Part shown: positions 58,921-64,000 of the stretch, in pieces
Layout of the letters: the number at the start of each line of letters is the position of its first letter
Position numbering within the stretch: position 1 is the stretch's first letter
DNA from: Mastigamoeba balamuthi
Taxonomy: Eukaryota; Evosea; Mastigamoebida; Mastigamoebidae
Assembly (NCBI GenBank): GCA_902651635.1
Contig: CACRSC010000037.1
Span: 62,335 to 126,334, forward strand
Direction: 5' to 3'
DNA: 64,000 nt
Made by a program: the position numbers and the translations under genes
Notes under the pieces: generated by a model
Told to the model about the DNA's origin: nothing
Databases searched by the model: none
What the model saw: the letters and a program-made list of their open reading frames with translations, nothing else

Positions 58921-61179
58921 ATGGCTCTGATCGCACGCTCCGAGACTGCGCCGCTCTCCCACCTCACGGCCGCCTTCTGCGCCTTCGTCGGCCTCCTGCT
59001 GGCCTCCATCGTCGCCGGCGTGCTCGGTGCGAGTCGCCCCTCCCCCGCCAGCCAACCGCCCTCCCCAGTCAGCGTGGTGACACGTCATGCCACGTCAGGG
59101 CCACCTGCCAGGCTGCAACGCGCGTGGACGGCGTACGGGTGCCGGGACGGCGGCCACCAGTGGGACAACTCGACCTGCAGCGGCACCGACGACCTGTGGA
59201 CCGTGAGTGACGTGGCGCCGCGCGCAGCCTCACCCGCCCCACCCCGCGCAGGAGGGGGCCGCCGTCGAGGTCGAGTCGGGGGCGCTGAGCCCGCTGAACA
59301 GGTTCCTGGCGCTCAGCGTCACGCCGTACTACAGGCACTGGCGGGTCGGGCCCAACGGTAGGCCTCGTGGGATTTGCGCTTCCACTGCCCCTCACGTCAT
59401 GCCTGACGTCACCGCAAGGAAATGTTGTCAGGATTCCCGTCACCACGACGATGAACGTCAGCTACCGCGACGACACGCTCTCCGCGTGGTCGCCCCTCGC
59501 GAGCACTCAGCGCAAGCAGACGCCCTTTGTCTGCTACACCCAAGTACAATCCAGATTCCCGAAATATCCGCCCCCGAGGAGAAGATCCGCATATCTGGCC
59601 CAATCCCTCAATTCCAACTGCCAGACAGAGCAGGACACGCAGGGCTCGTGCGACAAGTTCACCCTGGCCTACCAAGAGGTCCTGCTGCACCGGTTCTACC
59701 GCATCGAGCTGCGGTTCGGGGTCGCTGGCGGGGACCTCGGCGACGCGGCCTTTGCGCTCTCGTGGGGCTCGAGCGCCTTCAGCAACGCCGAGATGGCCGT
59801 CTGCCTCGCCCTGGTCGCCGTCTCGGGGGGCCTGGCAGCCGCGTGGGCGTGGCGCATGCGGCGCAGGCACGCGTCGTCGTCGTCGTGGGGACTCGAGCAG
59901 CGCCTCGTCCTCGCCCTCCTCTTCTGCCTCGTCCTCTACAACGGTGCCTGCCCTCCCTCCTCCCCTTATCGCTCGCTCGCTGTCCGCGCTGTACACGCAC
60001 GCCCGTCTGCCCGAGTGCTCCAGAGGGTGTCTCGGACAGCCTGAGCCCCTTGCGGCTCTGCGGGACAGGAGCGCAGACGTAGTGGAGGCTTTCTGCTCAC
60101 TCTTGATGGTAATCCTGCTGCTGAGCCACATGCGGGAGCTACGAGGCTCGACATGCTGCCGTGCCACAACGAGAGCGGGGCCGACCGCTTGTCTGCCTTC
60201 CTCAACGGCCGAGGGACCGCAGTAGTTGCGCGCTGCCCTGTCGAGCAGGCCAGCGGTCTCTATTTGCTCTGCGAGGTCCCTCTCCTCGACCAGAGCCATC
60301 TGACCTCCACATCCTCGCCCCCGCCCGCAGACCCGTTCATCGCGGTCAAGTACGCGGCGCCCGGGACGGGCTTCCTGGTCTTCGACAGCGTCTGCCACGC
60401 GCTGTTCTCGGCCGCGCTGCTCTTCTGGTGGCTCGTGCACTTCGACCTCTCGGCGTCGCCCGACGGCTCGCGCCTCTGGCGGCCCTCGACGCTGCCCAAG
60501 GCCGCCCTCGTGCTCGTCTTCTTCGCGCTGGCCGCCTCGCTCTCGGCGCTGATGGCCGCGCGCGGCAGGGGCGACCTCGTGTTCGGCACCCGCGAGGCCT
60601 CGGGCGCCGTCGCCACGCTCTTCGTCGCCACGTCGCTCGCGTACATCGCGGGCCTCGTGTGGGCCTGCGCCATGATCGGCGTCGCCGTGCCCCTGCTCAC
60701 CGAGAGCAGGACGCACCTCGTCAGGCGCGGCCGCAGCCCCAGCGGGCCCGTCAATTGACTCTTCTGCGCGCAGGTTCCTCTTCTCGAGCGCCCCGGCGCT
60801 GATACTCGCCGTGTCGTCCATCGCCAGCATCATCTCGGGCACCAACGGCGCCCTCAACAAGTCCTGTGCGCCCTCCCTGCCCCTCCCTTGGCGCGCGCTG
60901 ACCCGGCCGGCCCTGGGGCAGCGCTGGACCTCCTGTACTTCAGTGTGCTCAACAACTCGTACGTGTGGCTGCTCGTCTACGGCATGTGGCCCGTCGAGAA
61001 GATCTCCTCCCGTACGCCCCCTGGGCACCGCGCCCTTCTCCTCTCCCAAGCCCTCACGCTGGCGTGGCGCAGGGAGGATGTCGGTGCACGTGGTCAGCAC
61101 CGTCGACGACGGCGACGACGATGACGAGCAGAGGCCGTTCTTCGCAGGCCTCTCCCCGGCGCTCTCCTTCGCGCACTAG
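58921..61179 (+). CDS. TMEM181: TMEM181 homologue (Wntless/GOST-type seven-TM protein)
   Basis: Nine exons, 58921-59026, 59099-59202, 59252-59357, 59419-59543, 59625-59943, 60331-60724, 60774-60865, 60922-61011 and 61073-61179, give 480 residues. An N-terminal TM or signal helix leads to a lumenal beta domain with cysteines (YGCRDGGHQW, CYTQ, GSCDKF). A seven-helix block follows, with the family pattern NDPFIAVKY, LFSAALLFWWLVHFD and LPKAALVLVFFALAASL, ending VLNNSYVWLLVYGMWP and an acidic tail. Human TMEM181 has the matching NNPFFPLKF...LLFWLCVYH...LPKF order. Members act in trafficking or as a toxin receptor in animals. The intron 60725-60773 is read as GC-AG (CAG|GCGCGG), because the nearer GT at 60750 breaks the frame. 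Confidence 0.85.
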
Positions 61180-61576
61180 CTCCGAGCTCGGGTACCCCAC
61201 GCTGCCCCCTGAGAGGAGGGGCACAGCGGCAGGGCGAGCCCTCACTCAGATCCCCGCACACATCGTCGCGAAGCCTTAGTTGCAAGCGACAGAGTCGCAA
61301 CGTGCTTACTGTGCACAACGCCTGCAATTGCCTTTTGTCGCCTACGATCGCTATGAGGCGCGCCATCTGGAGTCCCTATCAACAGTCTGCATTCAACCCG
61401 CTGATGAGCCGAGCAGTTGAAGCTCGGGCACAGGCAGAGATGGAGAGACCGAGCCATCGTCCAGGGAGACTACACACAACAGTTACTTTCAGATTTGCCC
61501 CTCAACGACCCACGAATCACTTGCACACGACGAAGGGGCGCGTCTTTTGGCGCCCGGCCCCTGTGTCTTCCGGCCG

Positions 61577-63121
61577 ATGCAGCTGCTGCGCGAGTACGCC
61601 CCGCTGCTGCGCTCCGAGGCCCGCGAGGTGGCTTCAATGTTGCTGCCGATCCTCGTCTCCAACGTGCTCATCATGGCCAACACGCTCATCACCACCGTCC
61701 GCGGAACACTCCCCCCACCCGCGAACAACTCCGCGGACTCGGCACCGATGGCTCCGCGGACCCGCAGATGTGGGTGGGGCGGATGGGGGAGGTGGAGCTG
61801 GCGGGTGCGGCGCTGGGCAGCATGTCGATGAGCATCGCGATGAGCGCCGTCATCGGGCTGACGACGGCCGTCGACACGCTGGGCTCGCAGGCCTACGGCG
61901 CGGGCAACACGCACCGCGTCGGCGTCGCCATGCAGCGCGGCATGGCCGTCGTCCTCGCGCTGGCCCTGCCGCTCGCTCTGCTCTTCTGGCACATGCGCCC
62001 CGTGCTGCTCGCGGCCCGCCAGGACCCCGCGGTCGCCCGCCTCAGCGCGCAGTACACGCGCTGCCTCGCGCTCTGCCTCGTGCCCGCGTTCTTCGCCCAG
62101 CAGGTCGCCCACGGGCTCGCCAGCGCGGGGCGCACCGCGCCGATGCTAGCGCTGATGGGCACCGCGACGTGCGCCAACGCGGCCTGCGCGTGGCTGCTCG
62201 TGGGGCGGCTGGGCGTCGGCTTCGTGGGGGCGCCCGCGGCGCTGGCGCTGGGCCACGCGCTCAGCCTGCCGGCCTGCGTGCTCTTCGCGCTCGCGAGCGG
62301 CGCCTTCGACACGCTGTGGCCCGGGTGGACCGCCGAGGCCCTCGCGGAGCTGCCGCAGTTCCTGGGCCTCGCGGTCCCCGGCGTCCTGATGGTCTGCGCC
62401 GACTGGGTGGCCTTCGAGGTCTGCGCGCTCGTCGCGGGCTCCGTCGACGCCCGCGAGCTGGCCGCCTTCAGCCTCCTCTACCAGACGACCGGCTGCCTCT
62501 TCATGGTCCCCATGAGCTTCGGCATGTGCGCCTGCACGCGCGTCGGCAACAGCCTCGGCGCGGGCGACGCCCGCAGGGCCCGCGCGGCCGCCTGCGTCTG
62601 CCTCGCGGGCGCCGCGGCGGCGCTGGGCGCGTGCCTGCCGCCGCTGGTGGCCTGCAGGTGCTCGTGGGGCCGCGTGTTCACGACAGACGCGGCCGTCGTC
62701 GGCGCGGTGGCGCGCGGCGTGCCGGTGGTGGCGGCCATGGAGGCCCTCGACTGCGTGCAGACGGTCGAGAGCGGCGTCCTGCGCGGCGCGGGCCTGCAGA
62801 GGTTCGGGGCGCTCTGCAACGTCGTCTTCTACTACGCCGTCGGGCTGCCGCTGGCCTGCGTCGCTGCCCTGCGCCTGCGCTGGGGAGCCTGGGGCATCTT
62901 CGTAGCCATGTCGCTCGGCGTGCTGCTCCAGGCGCTGACCTTCACGGTGAGCCCTGCGCCCCCTGCTGGAATGAGCAGAGACCGCGCTCTCATCGCCCGC
63001 TCGCCCCGCCAAGGCGAAGCTCTGTGCCCTCGACTGGGAGCGTGTGGCCGAGGAGGTCGCGCGGCGCGAGATGAAGCTGAGCGACTACGAGTCAGAGACG
63101 GACTACAACGTGTACAGTTGA
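61577..63121 (+). CDS. MATE-family multidrug/organic cation exporter
   Basis: Three exons, 61577-61696, 61768-62946 and 63014-63121, give 468 residues, the normal MATE length. About twelve TM helices are visible in two six-helix halves. Typical motifs include EVASMLLPILVSNVLIMANT in helix 1, then WVGRMGEVELAGAALG, the GLTTAVDTLGSQAYGAG block in half one, and the corresponding SFGMCACTRVGNSLGAG block in half two, followed by GVLRGAGLQ. MATE proteins export drugs, toxins or metabolites in exchange for protons or Na+. The last exon adds an acidic, Tyr-containing cytosolic tail, a possible sorting signal. The first ATG in frame after an upstream stretch without one is used as start. Confidence 0.93.
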
Positions 63122-63383
63122 TGAGGGGATGAGTATGTGGCCCAATAGCAGTCCCTTCCTGGTCTTCTGCTCTGATGGCGTGTCCCTTCTTTCTCTGCCG
63201 AGTGGACCGAGTTGGTCTTGGCCTTAGGCCCTCAGGAATGGATAGGCGTGTCGGGATTGCCATGAAGTCAAGAGACGATTTCACTTGTGTTATGCAGAGC
63301 TGCCACGGCAGACTGTGGCCTCATGGTGGAGGGCCAGGGCAGCGGTAGAGCAGCCCGCTGGGCCTCAACCTCGCTGCTCGGGG

Positions 63384-64000
63384 TCACTGGGCGCGGGCTG
63401 CTGCCGCGGGCCCGAACGTGTAGATCTCGCTCGACGCCGTGATGCGCGCGCAGTGGTTGCCGATGAGCGCGCTGTGCTCGTCGGCCGCCGTCGCGAACCT
63501 GTGCGCGCTGCGCCTGGCCGCGGCGACGAACTTGCGGCCGACCCACTGGCTGACGACCGTCGCCTCGTCCGAGTGCACGACGTTCTCCTCCTCGGACCAC
63601 ACGAACTGCGCAGCCCCCCCCAGTGGTCCCCCCGCGTAAGCCCTCGTCTCCTCTTCTCCCTGACTGGAGTCCGCACGATGCGCTCGGGGTGCCACTGCGT
63701 GGCGTAGACGGGGACCTTGAGGCCCTCGATGGTGCTGATGAAGCGCTTGCCGCCCCTGTCCGCGTTCTCCGACAGCACCGCGAACATCCCCGAGATCCCC
63801 TCGTTGCCTGCAGGGCCCCCGTCGTCGGTGCCCGCGGGCTGTGGCAGGGGGGGAGGGGCCATCGCACGGGCAAAGTCCTCCGGGGTGACGCCGCAGACGT
63901 GGAGGTTGCTGGTCGAGTTGGCCGCGAGGGCCCGCAGGACCTCGGCCGGCGCGTCGCCCAGCAGGCTGCTGCGGGCCGCCGCGGGCTGCGCGAGCTCCAG
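63384..64000 (-). CDS. GGH: Gamma-glutamyl hydrolase, C-terminal part (cut by the window edge)
   Basis: Two exons are visible, 63677 to beyond 64000 and 63384-63605 (intron 63606-63676). The frame is open through the right edge, so the N-terminal half with the catalytic Cys is outside. The encoded part carries the family signature GVTPEDFARAM, then GMFAVLSENADRGGKRFIST, then EGLKVPVYATQWHPE with the catalytic His; the last helix (WVGRKFVAAARRSAHRF) is also typical. This C26-type class I glutamine amidotransferase-fold enzyme trims poly-gamma-glutamate from folates, usually in lysosomes, vacuoles or outside the cell. Between FARAM and the next conserved block there is a Pro-rich insertion. It converges with the MATE gene, with 262 bases between stops. 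Confidence 0.88.
   Translation of the reverse strand, partial: GARAARGGPQQPAGRRAGRGPAGPRGQLDQQPPRLRRHPGGLCPCDGPSPPATARGHRRRGPCRQRGDLGDVRGAVGERGQGRQALHQHHRGPQGPRLRHAVAPRAHRADSSQGEEETRAYAGGPLGGAAQFVWSEEENVVHSDEATVVSQWVGRKFVAAARRSAHRFATAADEHSALIGNHCARITASSEIYTFGPAAAARAQ

Noticed and set aside
60750-60773. An ultra-short 24-nt GT-AG intron in TMEM181
   Set aside because: It leaves the next exon in the wrong phase. The GC donor at 60725 gives the right phase, a 49-nt intron and a correct total length.
1-64000. Mobile elements, viral remnants or CRISPR arrays
   Set aside because: No transposase, reverse transcriptase, integrase, capsid-type protein, terminal repeats with target duplications or regularly spaced repeats were seen.

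Overview
This window is nuclear DNA of a GC-rich single-celled eukaryote. The evidence is short spliceosomal introns (about 40-110 nt, a few of 180-620 nt) and conserved eukaryotic genes: a TRRAP/Tra1-type PIKK, an SRRM1 (PWI + RS) splicing factor, a Prp39-like HAT protein, an LMBD2-type LMBR1 protein and a TMEM181-type membrane protein. The first gene puts tandem bacterial-type ligand-binding domains in front of a TKL-like kinase domain. Together with a C69 dipeptidase, a MATE transporter and a gamma-glutamyl hydrolase, this makes me favour an amoebozoan of the Acanthamoeba/Mastigamoeba kind. That placement is inference and weak.

Layout. 0.4-4.6 kb (-): receptor pseudokinase. 4.6-6.9 kb: no gene seen. 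6.9-8.1 kb (-): secreted, probably membrane- or GPI-anchored protein. 8.95-24.5 kb (-): one very large gene, reconstructed here as 25 exons and 4,683 residues, a multi-pass membrane protein of no family I recognise. 24.7-26.3 kb (-): unrecognised protein. 29.1-31.8 kb (-): LMBD2 homologue. 33.0-34.3 kb (+): C1A protease-like protein without its catalytic triad. 34.8-36.8 kb (+): C69 dipeptidase. 37.2-38.5 kb (-): secreted beta-propeller. 38.7-41.9 kb (+): Prp39-like HAT protein. 42.04-42.11 kb (+): tRNA-Ala. 42.2-43.4 kb (+): SRRM1. 45.8-58.3 kb (-): TRRAP. 58.9-61.2 kb (+): TMEM181. 61.6-63.1 kb (+): MATE. 63.4 kb to the end (-): gamma-glutamyl hydrolase, cut by the window edge.

Assembly. 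The sequence holds two single N bases (28060 and 44742). Each sits exactly between two diverged copies of the same 1.6-2.1 kb, so each is best read as a join of overlapping contigs from two haplotypes. The extra LMBD2, SRRM1 and TRRAP fragments beside them are therefore probably not real paralogues. An inverted repeat of at least 250 bp (1-250 and 8383-8632) may have a similar cause.

How the genes relate. There are no operons. Convergent and divergent neighbours are packed with 200-1200 bp between them. Loose themes are pre-mRNA splicing (Prp39-like, SRRM1), secreted or lysosomal hydrolases (C1A-like, C69, gamma-glutamyl hydrolase), membrane signalling or trafficking (receptor pseudokinase, LMBD2, TMEM181, MATE, the giant protein) and transcription co-activation (TRRAP). 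Exon models were built by hand from reading frame and splice-site agreement; where I give a residue count, the exon lengths sum to a multiple of three.
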